Positions 25,331 to 37,974 of a stretch of DNA of 64,000 bases are shown piece by piece. Both the position numbers and the translations under genes were made by a program. Each line of letters starts with the position of its first letter. Position 1 is the stretch's first letter. The notes under the pieces are model-generated. The model was given only the letters and a program-made list of their open reading frames with translations, did no database searches and had not been told where the DNA came from. The stretch is from Allium sativum (taxonomy: Eukaryota > Streptophyta > Magnoliopsida > Asparagales > Amaryllidaceae): the NCBI GenBank assembly GCA_030737875.1, contig CM060921.1:404156192-404220191 (forward strand). Reading direction: 5' to 3'.

Positions 25331-26569
25331 GCTAAGTCATGAACCTGAATAACAACACCTAACCCAATAGACAAAACCCTAGTTAGAGGAACTAGGTAGA
25401 AAATCGTGGTTAATCAAGGGTAACGGGGAAAAAAAGCTAAGTGGTAAACCTTAGTTAAGTATAACTAAGTAATAATTCTTAGCCAAGGACATGGGACTAG
25501 TTCATGAATGGATGAGCAACCCGATATGGTAGGTCATCGCTTAAACACACGAGGAGGAGCAAATTATCCGACTTGGATAAAGGCTCTAATGAACTGGGTG
25601 ACGAAGCGGTAGCTTCGGGAGACGTGAGGGTACTCTTGGTATCCCTCTGTGAGGTGGCAGGTGGTCCATGAAACCCGGCCTCACAGAGGTTAAGGTCTGC
25701 GATAGAAGAGCCAAGAGTATGCCTTGGTTGCTATGCGAGCGACCTAAAGACTGGGGTGGATTAGCGTGGGGTCGGCGATATTTTCACGGTAGCCCTAGAT
25801 AGCACATTCGTCGGCCACCTACCATCTTTAGTCAATCGTGTACGTACGGAAAGGCAGAGAACACCCAACAAACCATACTTGCTATCTAGGTATGGGTGAG
25901 GTTAGCCGTCCGGAAAGAGGGCATCGATGGCTGTAGCGTAGTTCTCATACATGACTTTTCTTGTTTTGCCTTTCAGTAGTTGAGGGAGGGGTCACATGGG
26001 ACCATAGCCACGGATACAAAAACAGACCTTGATATCTGCACCGGCAAATGACTTAAAACTCCCGACCGAGTTCCGTATTTCTTGATTTGCCCTGGCACGG
26101 AACTCGAATGGCACATTGAGGAACATGTGCATCTAGACATGGAAAACGATTCACGATACATACGCGGGATAAAGGGCGCGGTTGACGGGTGGCATAATCC
26201 CTAGTGGCCCTAGGTGGCTGAACCCAAACCGAGACACGGAAACGTTCATTAGGTAGCATAATCCCTAGTGGTCCTAGGTGACATAAATCCTAAGTGAGCA
26301 CGCGATAGTTCATGGTAAGAAAACATAACCAGATCAAGGGTAGCAGACCAAAATAACCTCAAGGATAAGATGTTTACACGGGAAAGCCCGTATGGCCTAC
26401 GGCAAAGGACTGAACTTATACATGGAAAGAAACATACGAGTTGGGAAAACCTACATATGCTATATATATTAGGTTGACATGGACCATTACATGACATTGG
26501 GCAAAGGACATTCATAGTTGACACATGACGCGGGTTGGGATACTAGTATGAGAGGTGCAGAGAAAATAT

Positions 26570-26660
26570 ACATGATAAATACTATGGGATGGTATACGTA
26601 ATAGACACCATGGGATGGTATACATGATAGATACCTTGGGATAGTATACTTGATAGAAAC
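26570..26660 (+). repeat. ~30-bp GGGATGGTATAC tandem repeats in B LTR
   Basis: Three copies of a unit around ATGGGATGGTATACATGATAG, recurring in the 3' LTR at about 32805-32890. Followed by TTTATCATGATACC repeats. Confidence 0.75.
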
Positions 26661-26852
26661 CTGACGATGTGATACCTTGATTTATCATGACACCGTAGTT
26701 TATCATGATACCTTAGTTTATCTTGCTACAGTAGTTCACCCAATTATCCTGGTTTAGTTTATCTATCTTGTAGTCATCCTTATGTTTACTTTCAGTTTAT
26801 GCATGTCATGTTACCTTTACCTGTTTTTATACTGGAAGTAGATAGGACTTAC

Positions 26853-26867
26853 CAGTCTTTATGACTG
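26853..26867 (+). other. CAGTC/GACTG hairpin in B U5
   Basis: CAGTC, a 5-nt loop, GACTG, preceded by CTTAC. The same small hairpin in similar context lies near the 3' ends of the A (2153-2166, minus), C (40386-40399) and D (51286-51299) LTRs. Confidence 0.5.
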
Positions 26868-27254
26868 ACCCCGTTTTGTTTCGCCTCTTTGTCTTCCGTT
26901 TCCCCCCCAGGTTTTCAGGGAGGAAACATTGTTATCTAGTTCGGACTTCTTCTGCTTGAAGGTCATCACACATGGCTTGGACTTTTCTTGGCTATGGCTA
27001 CTTTACTGTTTTACTTGGGGAATAATTTATGAAATGGTTTTATGCTTCTTTACTATTGTAAGACAGGTTTTGATGTATTCTGATGTAAAAGGCTTTAGAC
27101 CTTATTTTATAAGGTAATGAAATCTGTTTTACTTCCGCTGTTTTATATATGTTATGTCTTGTAATATTTCTGTGCATGTTTACCTCGATAATACTTCACC
27201 AAACCTAGTGCATTCCCTTTGTGAGTGACCCTAGCGGAGGTGGGGTGTTACATT

Positions 27255-27266
27255 TGGTATCAGAGC
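27255..27266 (+). other. Primer-binding site (tRNA-iMet), family B
   Basis: TGGTATCAGAGC, 2 nt after the LTR terminus at 27252. Confidence 0.92.
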
Positions 27267-27654
27267 AGAAGGTTACCAGACTGGGCAAAAGTTTTTAAAA
27301 CCTTCTGAAAACTATTTGAGAAACCATTTACAAAGAAGCATTTTTCAAGAAAAGTTTTTTTAAAAGGCTATTCCCCAAAAGCCATTAGCACTATCCTTTG
27401 TTGAACCTCTTTTCCTTTCTTTCCTCCATCTGTAGTCACAGTAGTTTTAACTGCGACTAATCCTTGTCTAGCTACGTAAGTGTTTTCCCCCGTGCGATGG
27501 AGGAAGTTCTCGAGAGACCTGTTACCGAAGTTATAAGAAGGGATAATAAGAGCAAGGATAAAGGACACGGGCTTAAGAATAAGCAACTTGTTGGTATGGC
27601 TTGATCCACAGAGGAAGATAAGGACAAGGTCAGCGAGAGGGCAATTGTATGCTC

Positions 27655-28075
27655 TCATTTCTAGCGTACCTAAGAGGATTGGTACCGTTTCTGTTAAAGG
27701 CTTAGCCTTTCTTTTCTATCATCCCGTCTAGACTTTGTTTTGATCACCACATCGTTTAAATCTGCTTCGATAGTTAAGTCTCTGCACCTTAGTACTAGCA
27801 TGGTAGAAGATCCCACTTTTGTCCCAAAATATGATTGGAGAGTCGGTCCATTTCTTCATGACTTGTTTGGATTTGAGAATGACATGTCTCGGCTACAGAT
27901 GGATTCTAGGGATAAAGTGGTCACCCAATAAGGGGTGCCATTCTCGGTTTTGGAAAGAGGGTAGTTAGACTCTCGACTCACCTTGGTAATACCCTCGAAG
28001 TCTCGTATAACCTTTTGGGTTCTGTCATGGTTAGTTACCTAGAATCTCGGGATGCAGTTGTTGGTAATCCGTTTG
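27655..28075 (+). pseudogene. Ty3/gypsy aspartic protease remnant (family B)
   Basis: The nucleotide sequence aligns with the protease region of family E (minus strand, 63560-63110). It includes counterparts of the E words ISVESLVYLSDHPVRTLF and ESLHLDTSIVEGP (here KSLHLSTSMVEDP at about 27775-27813), and further on LGNTLE. The catalytic D-S-G triplet region is destroyed by small deletions and the frame is broken by stops (for example TAG in the CCCGTC-TAG stretch near 27728). It cannot encode a working protease. Its value is in linking B to E. Confidence 0.7.
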
Positions 28076-28263
28076 AGTAGGATTCGCCGCTAAGGCGGAT
28101 GGTTCGTTTCGCTTATGCATGAGTTATGGGGATCACCCTAGTAAATACTCTTGGCAACATGGATTGGCATTGGCAAGCGAGATCCAGAATTCCCTAGAGA
28201 ATTTTGGAGAGCTTGCATGAGTAAGTGGATACGTTTGAGCCAAGTATACTAGGGAAAGCATAA

Positions 28264-28590
28264 GTGAAAAAGGAACGAGAGACGACGATGAAATGGGTTC
28301 CGACCCATGTTTTGGAAACAGGAATTAAGAAGCTACGGGATCATGAAGTTAAAAGACGATCAAGGCACAATGGAATTAAGCTCAAGGGAGGGCGACTTAA
28401 AAGGTTGAAGGCTAGATACGCGCATCAATATCTCTTTTTAAGAGTATATCCTGGATCCCTAGTTTTTCCTGTAGAGCTTGCTCGCATGTTATCTTTTGGT
28501 GAATATCCTCTCGGTCCTGTTTCTGTTGCAAACCCCGTAAGGAGTTTGTCTTGTTTACCTCCTCGATCTTATCTTGGGAACCCTAGGTAG
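28264..28590 (+). pseudogene. Pol C-terminal (chromodomain-side) remnant, family B
   Basis: A 108-codon open frame. Residues ~16-55 (VLETGIKKLRDHEV, a broken W-to-S position before RHNG, then LKARYAHQYLF) resemble the tail of Ty3-type polyproteins, where the pattern is V-L-D-x2-x-K-x-L-R-x3, V-K-V-x-W, x-W-E and a terminal R-Y-P-H-L-F. Key aromatic positions are lost. Residues after ~60 are read-through with no resemblance. This is a family-level resemblance from memory. Confidence 0.5.
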
Positions 28591-28599
28591 TACTCTATG

Positions 28600-29066
28600 G
28601 ATGTAAACATGTATTTGAAACATGTTATGATTGATATGGTTGCAAATGGTTGCAAGTGGTTGCTCGTGGATGCGCGAATACAATTAGATACTAGATCGAC
28701 ACACTCACATTTCATATTGCATATGCACGAGTATTTATACCTGTTTATGGATGAAATTGAATGTGTTATCATGTGGATGTTGCATATGAATGAATGGTTG
28801 TGCACACATATAGTGTTTATATGACTAGGACTATTTGCATACATGTTGGATTCATGGCACTAAACATAATTTGCATTAGAAGATCATTCAGGCCTGATCA
28901 TTAGCATTAGCTAAGGAATATATACACACACTTTCTTGCATGTGTTCATAAAGCATTAGAAGCCTTTTAAGGACCATGGTTGCTTGTGGATGATGTTTTG
29001 AGTAGATGGATGATGGATGGTAGGATACGTTCTTCCTAACTTGGAGATTTCGGGGACGAAATCCTT
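28600..29066 (+). other. 3' untranslated internal sequence of family B
   Basis: AT-rich, with no open frame of note on the plus strand beyond a chance 75-codon frame (28597-28824). It ends in CGGGGACGAAATCC (29051-29064), a purine-rich lead-in of the kind that precedes Ty3-type purine tracts; C has a related CAGGACGAAATT (42298-42309). Confidence 0.5.
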
Positions 29067-29080
29067 AAAGGAGGGGAGAA
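29067..29080 (+). other. Polypurine tract, family B
   Basis: AAAGGAGGGGAGAA immediately before the 3' LTR start TGTAACAACCC. Confidence 0.88.
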
Positions 29081-32000
29081 TGTAACAACCCGAATTTTAA
29101 ACAACATGTTAAGACAAGAATCAAGGCAGAATTAAATTATAAAATCTGAATCAGGATAAACGGATTGCGCCATTGCGTTCGTCTCGGAAAAATACGTGAA
29201 ATAGAGTCTGAAATTTCATAAATTGGAGTCCGTATGACCCAGTTAAGGCCCAACGAAGTTTCACGAAAATTCAAATCCGAAAACAGATTTGAAATTCAGC
29301 CCAAAAAGAGAGGCGGGAAAACTCCCGCCAGACACACAGGGTGTCAACACCCATGTCGACATGGGTGTCGACCCCTGGGTCGACCCCCCCTTGTAGAACC
29401 CCGACCTGGTGCACCTGCTTGTCATGTTGGCTCGGTTTTGGAGGCTTGTGACGATATTGGATGACTTGGATTCGATTTAGGGTTAATCCTATGGCCTTAA
29501 AATGCTCCTAAACTCTATAAAAAGACCCTAACCCCCTAACCTAAATCACTCAAACTCTCTCATGCCACGAAGTGCTGCCCAAATGCCAAGTGATCATGGC
29601 CTCCATCTCCAACTCCAAGAGACTATGCATGCAAATCGGATCCGAATCGAAAGGTGCAAGCTTGCTACACCAAATCGAGGCTCGATCAACGTTGCTACGG
29701 CGATTTCATGATGGTTCTTCATCAAAGGAGCCACCTTTCTTCGTCACGACGATGCATAATCCTTCCCTAAGCCTCGCTATGTAAGTTCTAGCTACTTGTA
29801 GATTCTAACGGTGGTTCTAATGTGACATGGGATAAAATGCGATGAAACATAAGTATGCTAGCTTATGTGAACCTAAATTTGCCCCTTTTCTATGATCTAT
29901 GACCTTGGGCTAAGTTGTAGCGACTTAATCATGCCATTCATGTTATGTTTAACCTAGTATATCTTGCAAGTTTGAATCTTTATCTATGAAATGTTAGCAT
30001 GAACCTTTGGGAACCACTTGACTTGTGAAACATGGGCAAAGACTTGACTTTGGGGCTTATGCATGTTTGTGGCCAAATTACCTTAGAATGCTATGCATGT
30101 TTGTGGCCAAATTCACTTATGATACTATGCATATTTGTGGCCAAATTCCCTTATGACACTATGCATGTTTGCGGCCAAATTCCCTTATGACACTATGCAT
30201 GCTTCCCTTATGACACTATGCATGCTTGTGGCCAAATCCCCTTATGATACTATGCATGTTTGTGGCCAATATGTTGGCATAATACCTTACTATGTGACTC
30301 GCTTCCACTTGGGTTGGAAATACGTTTGGGTAGCTTAGGAAAAACGTGGGTATGACATGAAAAACTTGACATGGGGATTACATGAGAACATGACATTCAT
30401 GATACATTTAAATATAGTCATGACACGTGGGGAAAACATGGAACTTGAACTAGACATGGGTGGGTTGTAAGTGTAATAAGACACTAGACCAAACATGAAA
30501 GTGGCCAACTCGAGGTTGGGTTGAGTTTGTAGCATAAATCTACCCGGACATGCCCGGCTTAACTAGTGGCTACAAACAATAGGACCCAATGTGGGTAGTT
30601 GGTCATGTAGCACTTAAAACCCGAGGTTAGACTAGGTTGTGGTGTAAATCTACCCAGACCCGCCCGGCTTAACTAGTAACCACGACAAAGTCTAATATGA
30701 GAGGTTGAGGTGCATTAATCTAATTAATGCCACATGAAAAGGTTAAGTAATTTTGATTACTGACACTTAACCGATATGACACGAATGGGTAGGTTAAGTT
30801 AAACCGGACTTGGTTCCTTAATGACACTTAACCATATAAGACAATTAGGGGATGGGGTTAGGTAACCTACACTTGACTCATCTAAATACGGTAATTAGAT
30901 GGGGTTAAGTAATCCATACTTAACTAATCTAACACGGTAAATTCGATGTGGTTAAGTGATTTACACTTAACTAATCCGACTTGGTAATTTGATGGGGTTA
31001 AGTAACTTAGACTTTACTAATCTAAACACGGTAATTAGATGGGGTTAAGTAACCTTCACTTAACTAATCTAAGCACGGTAATTCGATGGGGTTAAGTTAA
31101 ACACTTAACCAATCTAAACTTGGTAATTCAATGAGGTTAAGTAACCAATACTTAACCAACTTAACATGGTAATTTAATGGGGTAAAGTAACTTATATTTA
31201 ACTAATTATACATGATGATTTGATGAGGTTAAGTAACCTACACTTAACCAATCTAATATGTGAACCTGGTAGGGTTAAGTCACAAGACCTTTTAAATTAG
31301 GCTTAACCATTGTAATACGATTAGTGGATGGGGTTAAGTTAACCTATACTTAACCAATCCGACTCGATAATCTGATGGGATTAAGATAATCTATGCTTAA
31401 TCAATCTAACATGATAATCTGATAGGGTTAAGACAAATAAATACTTAACCAATTTGACTTGATAGGGTTAAGTCATGAGCTTCTTAGTACACTTAACCAA
31501 CTTGTTGGGCTAAACCTTGAACTTAAAAACTTAGCCAATCTTGACATGATTCGTAGGTGGGCTAAGTCATGAACCTGAATAACAACACCTAACCCAATAG
31601 ACAAAACCCTAGTTAGAGGAACTAGGTAGAAAATCGTGGTTAATCAAGGGTAACGAAAAAAAAAAGCTAAGTGGTAAACCTTAGTTAAGTATAACTAAGT
31701 AATAATTCTTAGCCAAGGACATGGGACTAGTTCATGAATGGATGAGCAACCCGATATGGTAGGTCATCGCTTAAACACACGAGGAGGAGCAAATTATCCG
31801 ACTTGGATAAAGGCTCCAACGAACTGGGTGACGAAGCGGTAGCTTCGGGAGACGTGAGGGTACTCTTGGTATCCCTCTGTGAGGTGGCAGGTGGTCCATG
31901 AAACCCGGCCTCACAGAGGTTAAGGTCTGCGATAGAAGAGCCAAGAGTATGCCTTGGTTGCTATGCGAGCGACCTAAAGACTGGGGTGGATTAGCGTGGG

Positions 32001-33485
32001 GTCGGCGATATTTTCACGGTAGCCCTAGATAGCACATTCGTCGGCCACCTACCATCTTTAGTCAATCGTGTACGTACGGAAAGGCAGAGAACACCCAACA
32101 AACCATACTTGTTATCTAGGTATGGGTGAGGTTAGCCGTCCGGAAAGAGGGCATCGATGGCTGTAGCGTAGTTCTCATACATGACTTTTCTTGTTTTGCC
32201 TTTCAGTAGTTGAGGGAGGGGTCACATGGGACCATAGCCACGGATACAAAAACAGACCTTGATATCTGCACCGGTAGATGACTTAAAACTCCCGACCGAG
32301 TTCCGTATTTCTTGATTTTCCCTGGCACGGAACTCGGATTGCACATTGAGGAACATGTGCATCTAGACATGGAAAACGATTCACGATACATACGCGGGAT
32401 AAAGGGCGCGGTTGACGGGTGGCATAATCCTTAGTGGCCCTAGGTGGCTGAACCCAAACCGAGTCACGGAAACGTTCATTAGGTAGCATAATCCCTAGTG
32501 GTCCTAGGTGACATAAATCCTAAGTGAACACGCGATAGTTCATGGTAAGAAAACATAACCAGATCAAGGGTAGCAGACCAAAATAACCTCAAGGATAAGA
32601 TGTTTACACGGGAAAGCCCGTATGGCCTACGGTAAAGGACTGAACTTATACATGGAAAGAAACATACGAGTTGGGAAAACCTACATATGCTATATATATA
32701 AGGTTGACATAGACCACTACATGACATTGGGCAAAGGACATTCATAGTTGACACATGACGCAGGTTGGGATACTAGTATGAGAGGTGCAGAGCAAATATA
32801 CATGATAAATACCCTGGGATGGTATACGTAATAGACACCATGGGATGGTATACATGATAGATACCTTGGGATAGTATACTTGATAGAAACCTGACGATGT
32901 GATACCTTGATTTATCATGACACCGTAGTTTATCATGATACCTTAGTTTATCTTGCTACAGTAGTTCACCCAGTTATCCTGGTTTAGTTTATCTATCTTG
33001 TAGTCATCCTTATGTTTACTTTCAGTTTATGCATGTCATGTTACCTTTACCTGTTTTTATACTGGAAGTAGATAGGACTTACCAGTCTTTATGACTGACC
33101 CCGTTTTGTTTCGCCTCTTTGTCTTCCGTTTCCCCCCCCCTAGGTTTTCAGGGATGAAACATTGTTATCTAGTTCGGACTTCTTCTGCTTGAAGGTCATC
33201 ACGCATGACTTAGACTTTTCTTGGCTATGGCTACTTTACTGTTTTACTTGGGGAATAATTTATGAAATGGTTTTGTGCTTCTTTACTATTGCAAGACAGG
33301 TTTTGATGTTTTCTGATGTAAAAGGCTTTAGACCTTATTTTATAAGGTAATGGAATTTGTTTTACTTCCGCTGTTTTATATATGTTCTGTCTTGTAATAT
33401 TTCTGTGCATGTTTACCTCGATAATACTTCACCAAACCTAGTGCATTCCCTTTGTGAGTGACCCTAGCGGAGGTGGGGTGTAACA
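29081..33485 (+). repeat. Family B 3' LTR (4405 bp, complete)
   Basis: Begins TGTAACAACCCG and ends GGTGTAACA. It supplies the 144 bp missing from the 5' copy. It carries a palindromic stretch around ATGTCGACAT (29338-29375), part of which is absent from the 5' LTR, a TATA box at 29513-29522 and a splice-donor-like site at 29781-29786. The two LTRs differ by scattered substitutions and small indels. Confidence 0.9.
30698..31550 (+). repeat. Hairpin repeat array in B 3' LTR
   Basis: Second copy of the GGTTAAGT/ACTTAACC array. It keeps AAGCACGGTAAT at 31070-31081, which the 5' copy lacks at the matching place, so the arrays are changing by unit-level deletion. Confidence 0.8.
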
Positions 33486-34506
33486 GGGGGGCATGCGCGA
33501 CACGAGGTGGCGGCGGGTGATTTCAACGAGGTTTTTTTTTCCTTGTTCTGAAGTGGACGAGGAGGGAGGAAAGAAGGAGGGGGGGTTAAGGAGAATTATA
33601 TAATATAAATATATATATTATTTTATTCTTAACTTTCAAAAAGGTAACTTTTTATTTTGAACTTGAAACGAAACCCACCGTCTGTCGTCCATAGCTAATT
33701 ACCCCCATTCCGAATACAATGGGATATGTATCGTAGGCTGATTCGATCGTTTTGATCAGTTTTCGTCAAAATCAAAATATAACTCTATATATTGAATTTG
33801 AACGCACATTTCAATTTATCGGGGCCACATACGAACTCTAAAAATTCCCGAAAAATATTTTCTAGCTTCGTATTGACGATACGGTCCTAAGAAAACTAAT
33901 TTCATCGAATTCTGAGACCGTTTGGAAAATGGCCATTTTCCAGTCGATTAAAATCAACTAAAACTGGTCAAACGCGTTTTCCTTTGCCACGCTCACATAT
34001 TGATTCGAAAAATTATGAAAATTGGAATCTAGCAATAATTTGACATCGCGGATCCAACAAAAGTGGTTTCGTCGAAATCCGAGGTCGTTTGCAAAATGGC
34101 CATTTTTAAGGGCCAGAATTCCATAGCGACTATTCTGAAAATTCTTTTGGGCATAACTTTTGATTCCCGCTATGAAATTTCGATTTTTTGGATTTGTTGG
34201 AAAGATATTCTCAATTAGATTCTAATATTTTTGGTTTCGCTAAAATCCGGCTTAATTTGCACCCGGTACATTCATTTGAAATTTGTAATCGAATTATCGA
34301 ACTACCGTGCCATTTTCAATTCCTTTTATAATTATAAATAAATATTTATATTCTAACGACGATTCGAATAAATATATACGTTCGAATTCTATTCAAAATA
34401 AATTTCTCGTCGATATTATTTAAAATAATTCATTTTAAATAATCAAAATTCGCTAAAGTTGCCAAAATAAAAAATTTAAATTGGCCCAGATTTCTGGGTT
34501 ATTACA
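33486..34506 (-). repeat. Diverged family A-type LTR fragment
   Basis: Aligns with the A LTR from its GC-rich leader to its terminus (compare 7160-8177), with many substitutions. It keeps the TTATTACA terminus at 34506, the paired CGACGAAAC modules and an AT-rich TATA-like stretch near 33600. It starts exactly where the B 3' LTR ends, so B probably inserted here. No purine tract follows 34506, so this is a solo or truncated LTR, older than the array copies. Confidence 0.78.
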
Positions 34507-34881
34507 CCCTCCCTCCAGGTTCGTAGGGTGGGAATTCTCAGGCTTAGTCAGGACTCGGTTATCATCTTGCTTGGAGCAGCTTTTGAAGTATTGCTCAAGC
34601 TCCTATCTTTACTATGGCTATGTCTTTATTTGGGGATTTTGCTTTCTTTATTTCGTACTCTGATGTTTAATTACAAGAGAGTAGTTTATATTATTGTAAT
34701 GGCTTTTATGTAGTTTTTAGACATATGATGTTTTGAACCACGATGCCATATGATTAATAAAGTTTATTTTTATTCCGCTGCAAATTTTTTATCTGTCTTG
34801 TAATGTTTCTGTTTACCTATAACGCTTCACGAAAATTAATGCGTTCTCTTAATGAGTGACATTAATGGACGTGGGGTGTCA
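34507..34881 (+). repeat. Diverged family B-type LTR 3' end
   Basis: Resembles the last ~370 bp of the B LTR (26890-27252). Shared words include CTTGTAAT(G/A)TTTCTG, CTTCAC(C/G)AAA and ATGAGTGAC...GTGGGGTGT, ending GTCA at 34881. No primer site follows, so it is a solo-LTR or truncated remnant. The 60-residue open frames here are not gene-like. Confidence 0.7.
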
Positions 34882-35391
34882 TAGAGCCTAGGACAATCTC
34901 GTAAGAGACATACGTATGAATGAAATTAGGACAATTAGGAAATGTTTGGGAATGATAATAAAAGAGGGAAAAAAATTAGGGAATATTTTATACAGTGGAA
35001 TATGACTGAAATTTGGGCGTGTATGAAGATGTAAATCTGTAGGCTTAATTTTAAGATTAAGTTGAACATGTATATATGAACCTGTTAACCTGTTTACTCT
35101 GTTGGGGTTAAGTAAACCTATTTAATCTATTGGGGTTATATGAACCTGTTAACCTGTTTAATCTGTTGGGTTAAGTAAACATATTTAGTCTGTTGGAGTT
35201 AAGTAAACCTATTTAATCTGTTGGGGTTATATAAACATGTTAGCCTGTAATACATAACCTGTATAATCTGTTGGGGTTATATGAACCTGTTAACCTGTAA
35301 AACTTAACCTATTAATCTATGGCGATTAGGCGAAACTATTAATCTGTAAGGCTTAGCTTGTTGAAAATCCTAGTTAATTAGGGGACACAAG
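34882..35391. repeat. Degenerate TTGGGGTTAAGTAAACC repeats, left half of the C target
   Basis: From 35045 on, ~45-55 bp repeats of CTGTTGGGGTTAAGTAAACCTATTTAAT-type words resemble the B hairpin array but are more decayed. It ends with target-site duplication ACAAG at 35387-35391, and the sequence resumes at 62559. 34882-35044 holds nothing recognisable. Confidence 0.6.
35387..35391. repeat. Target-site duplication of family C (left)
   Basis: ACAAG directly before the LTR start TGTAATGACC, matched by ACAAG at 62554-62558 directly after the LTR end TTACA. Confidence 0.9.
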
Positions 35392-37974
35392 TGTAATGAC
35401 CCGTATTTTTACGGGTAATAATTAATTTATTTAATTATTTAAAATAGTGATTTAGGGAATTAAATCGTTGTTTAATTAAATAAAGTGAATATTTAATTAA
35501 ATTAAAATAATAGAATAACATATTAAATTAAGAAATAATCAAAAATGATGGAATACACAATATCGTGTGAATGGGATTATTTATAAGATAATTTGATTTG
35601 AATAACGAATATATTATATAAACGACAGTTTGAACGTATAATTATAATATAATTATAATCGAGCTCGAAATGGCGCTGCAGTTCGCTATTTGGCGATTTG
35701 AACTTCAATTGAATATACAGAAGCCGTTTTAACTCGGATTTCTATGAAACAAGAAATGCTAGGAGCTGGTGAATTATATTTTTCTAGTGGAAGAGGAAAA
35801 TTGAGATTTCGTTGTGTGGATTTTGATTTATGTCCAAATCAAAATTTAGAAAAGTCGCTTTGGAATTCCTTTATAATTTATAACGATTTATTTATATTTA
35901 TAAAAGGAATTTCATAATAAATCGAATATCGATTTAATCGGGATTTGAAATATTGAGTTAGAAATTCATATAGGAATATTCTGAAGCTGTACGATATTCC
36001 ACTGTGAATATATATGATAATATTTATTTTTATATAGTAAATTTAATTGTTTTTAAATATATTTATATATTTAAAAGGGTTATTTAGAGCTTTAAAAATA
36101 GCCAGTTTTGCAAACGACCTCAGAATTCGATGAAACTAATTTTGTTGGATCCGCAATGTTAAATTATTGTTAGATTTCAATTTCCATGATTTTTGAAGTC
36201 AGTATGTGGCCGTATGGGATTTTAATGTGAGATACAGTCGATAAATTGACCTTTAAAAATACGCTGTGTGAGCAAACAGAGTCGGAATTTGACGAAACCA
36301 GTTTCGTTGGGACAGTAATGTCGAGTTGTAGCTGCATGTCCAGTTTCATGATTTTTGAGTATCATGGGTGATCCTGCCAATTTTTTGAAAGCAAATACAA
36401 TATAAATTTATGGAATAAATGAATATAATAATACAAAAATCTACCCATAAATACCTATACCCACCTTCTAAACCTAATTCAACTCTTCCTCAAGTCAAAG
36501 AAAATCTGCCGCTCAGTTCCTCAGAAACGTGAAAATCGAACTCCAATAATTCAAACAAATCCAGAGAAATTCCAATAAAATCCTACAAATCATAAAATTC
36601 ATATATTTAGATTCATGGAAACTTCCTCTTTCTTTCTGTATGGTTTTTATGTGGTGCGACGCAAATGTTTTGCTGTCAAATTTTTAGCAGTAGACTAGGG
36701 TTCCAATTTCGAGGCACTGTGGTGTTCTAGGAGAGGCAGGACTTGGGGTAATCGAAGAGGGGTGTCGTGGGGTTTGCTCGAAGGTGACAGATGGAGGTCC
36801 GGTCGCCTACATTGGTAGCAACGATGAGTAGAACGGAATCGGGATCGTGAGGTCTGGGTTGATGTGAGTTGGTTGAATGGGTTACTGCGGTTGAACGCAC
36901 GTGAAAAGAAGGATGGAGGGGGATCGAGGAAGAAGCTAGGTAAGGTTCTTCTTTGCAGGAATAAGAAGGAATTGAGTGAAGTAAAACGTGAGGGTGGCAA
37001 GAAAATATGGAGGCATTCGAGTTATGTGAGTTTGGAGATCTCGTGCTGGGGAGTTTGCGGGTGTGTGTTCAGCAGGAGATGAAATACTGTTGTTTGGCTG
37101 GTGGTTTCTTTCTTAATGGGCCAACCTTAATTGCAAGCCTAGAGTATATAAATGGCTACAACGTTGGTTCACAAATGGCATTCGGATTTGTTCACAAGGG
37201 ATGAAGGAGAAATGAAATAAAATGGGAACCGGAATTTATATGAAGGATGGCGAGGAACCGACAACTCGAAATGGGAATGACTCGATGCTTAGCATGTCGG
37301 TGTAGAAGGTCTCGGGCCGAGATATTCTGACGAAATAGGATTCGACAGGATCGTATGGACGAGAACTCCACAATGACACTGACTGGAAGTCCATCTGAGC
37401 TCGTTACAATTTGTTGTGGAATAAATTGTCCATCTAAATCAACAGATGCAAATCGTTATTTAACGGTTAACGCGAAATGTGAGTAAAACCCACCAACTCT
37501 GAACAGTTATATTTCTATAACATATTTTTAGAACTGTTAATCATCTGTTGATTGCTGTGTGTTAACTGTTTGGTTGAATTGCTTATGTATTAGTTGAAAT
37601 TATAGATAACGACATATATATGAATCGTTAATCAAATATTGATTCTATTTAGCAGAATATTTCATATTGAAATGAAATCAATGTTAATAATAATGTTTAA
37701 CATCTGTGATGCAGGGAAATAGCTCGGAGGGGTCCAACTGGACTCCTCAATAATTATAATATTGTTCTGTTCAAATATTGTGCTATATGATGCGATATGA
37801 AATTTGCTGATGATTTTATATGTTTGAATGATACCGATCATTGTTATATGGTACGTTAAATACCATAAGAAATACTGGAATTTAAAAAGGTGATTTTCAA
37901 AGTATTTTTGAAAATAATTTATTTATATAAAATCAATGGATTCTATATAAAAGGAAAAAGGATTTTATAAAAGG

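Larger units (their letters stand above)
23031..27252 (+). repeat. Family B 5' LTR (first ~144 bp missing)
   Basis: Aligns along its length with 29225-33485. In order: promoter box (23296), leader with splice-donor-like GTAAGT (23573), ~40-bp tandem repeats (23830-24060), a GGTTAAGT/ACTTAACC hairpin array (24480-25330), ~30-bp GGGATGGTATAC repeats (26570-26660), a CAGTC/GACTG hairpin (26853-26867) and the terminus at 27252. Compared with the 3' LTR it lacks a ~25-bp palindromic insert near 23140. No protein is credible. Confidence 0.88.
27253..29080 (+). mobile_element. Family B internal region (decayed)
   Basis: This 1.83 kb between the LTRs contains a primer site, a purine- and charge-rich stretch at 27400-27650 (possible gag remnant), a protease pseudogene (27655-28075), then directly a pol C-terminal remnant (28285-28440), about 600 bp with nothing recognisable, and a purine tract. 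The protease-to-C-terminus jump means roughly 2.5-3 kb encoding RT, RNase H and integrase has been removed. Confidence 0.82.
23031..33485 (+). mobile_element. Family B: long-LTR non-autonomous Ty3/gypsy-type retrotransposon, 5'-truncated
   Basis: Two direct copies of a ~4.4 kb LTR flank a 1.8 kb internal region with a tRNA-Met primer site (27255) and a purine tract (29067). LTRs begin TGTAACAACCC (seen only in the 3' copy) and end TTACA or TAACA. The interior keeps a decayed protease and a pol C-terminal scrap but no RT, RNase H or integrase. The protease scrap matches family E at 63257-63685, so B reads as a deletion derivative of an E-like element. The flank after the 3' LTR is GGGGG; the matching left flank is gone. 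Confidence 0.88.

Noticed and set aside
25600..25960. Moderately GC-rich stretch in the B LTR that might be a captured gene exon
   Set aside because: It is present in both B LTRs at the same place with no sustained reading frame and no recognisable protein words.
36695..37204. Gene-like frames of 65-101 codons on both strands in the C LTR leader
   Set aside because: Equivalent frames in the C 3' LTR are shortened or altered, no domain is recognisable, and the block is LTR sequence.
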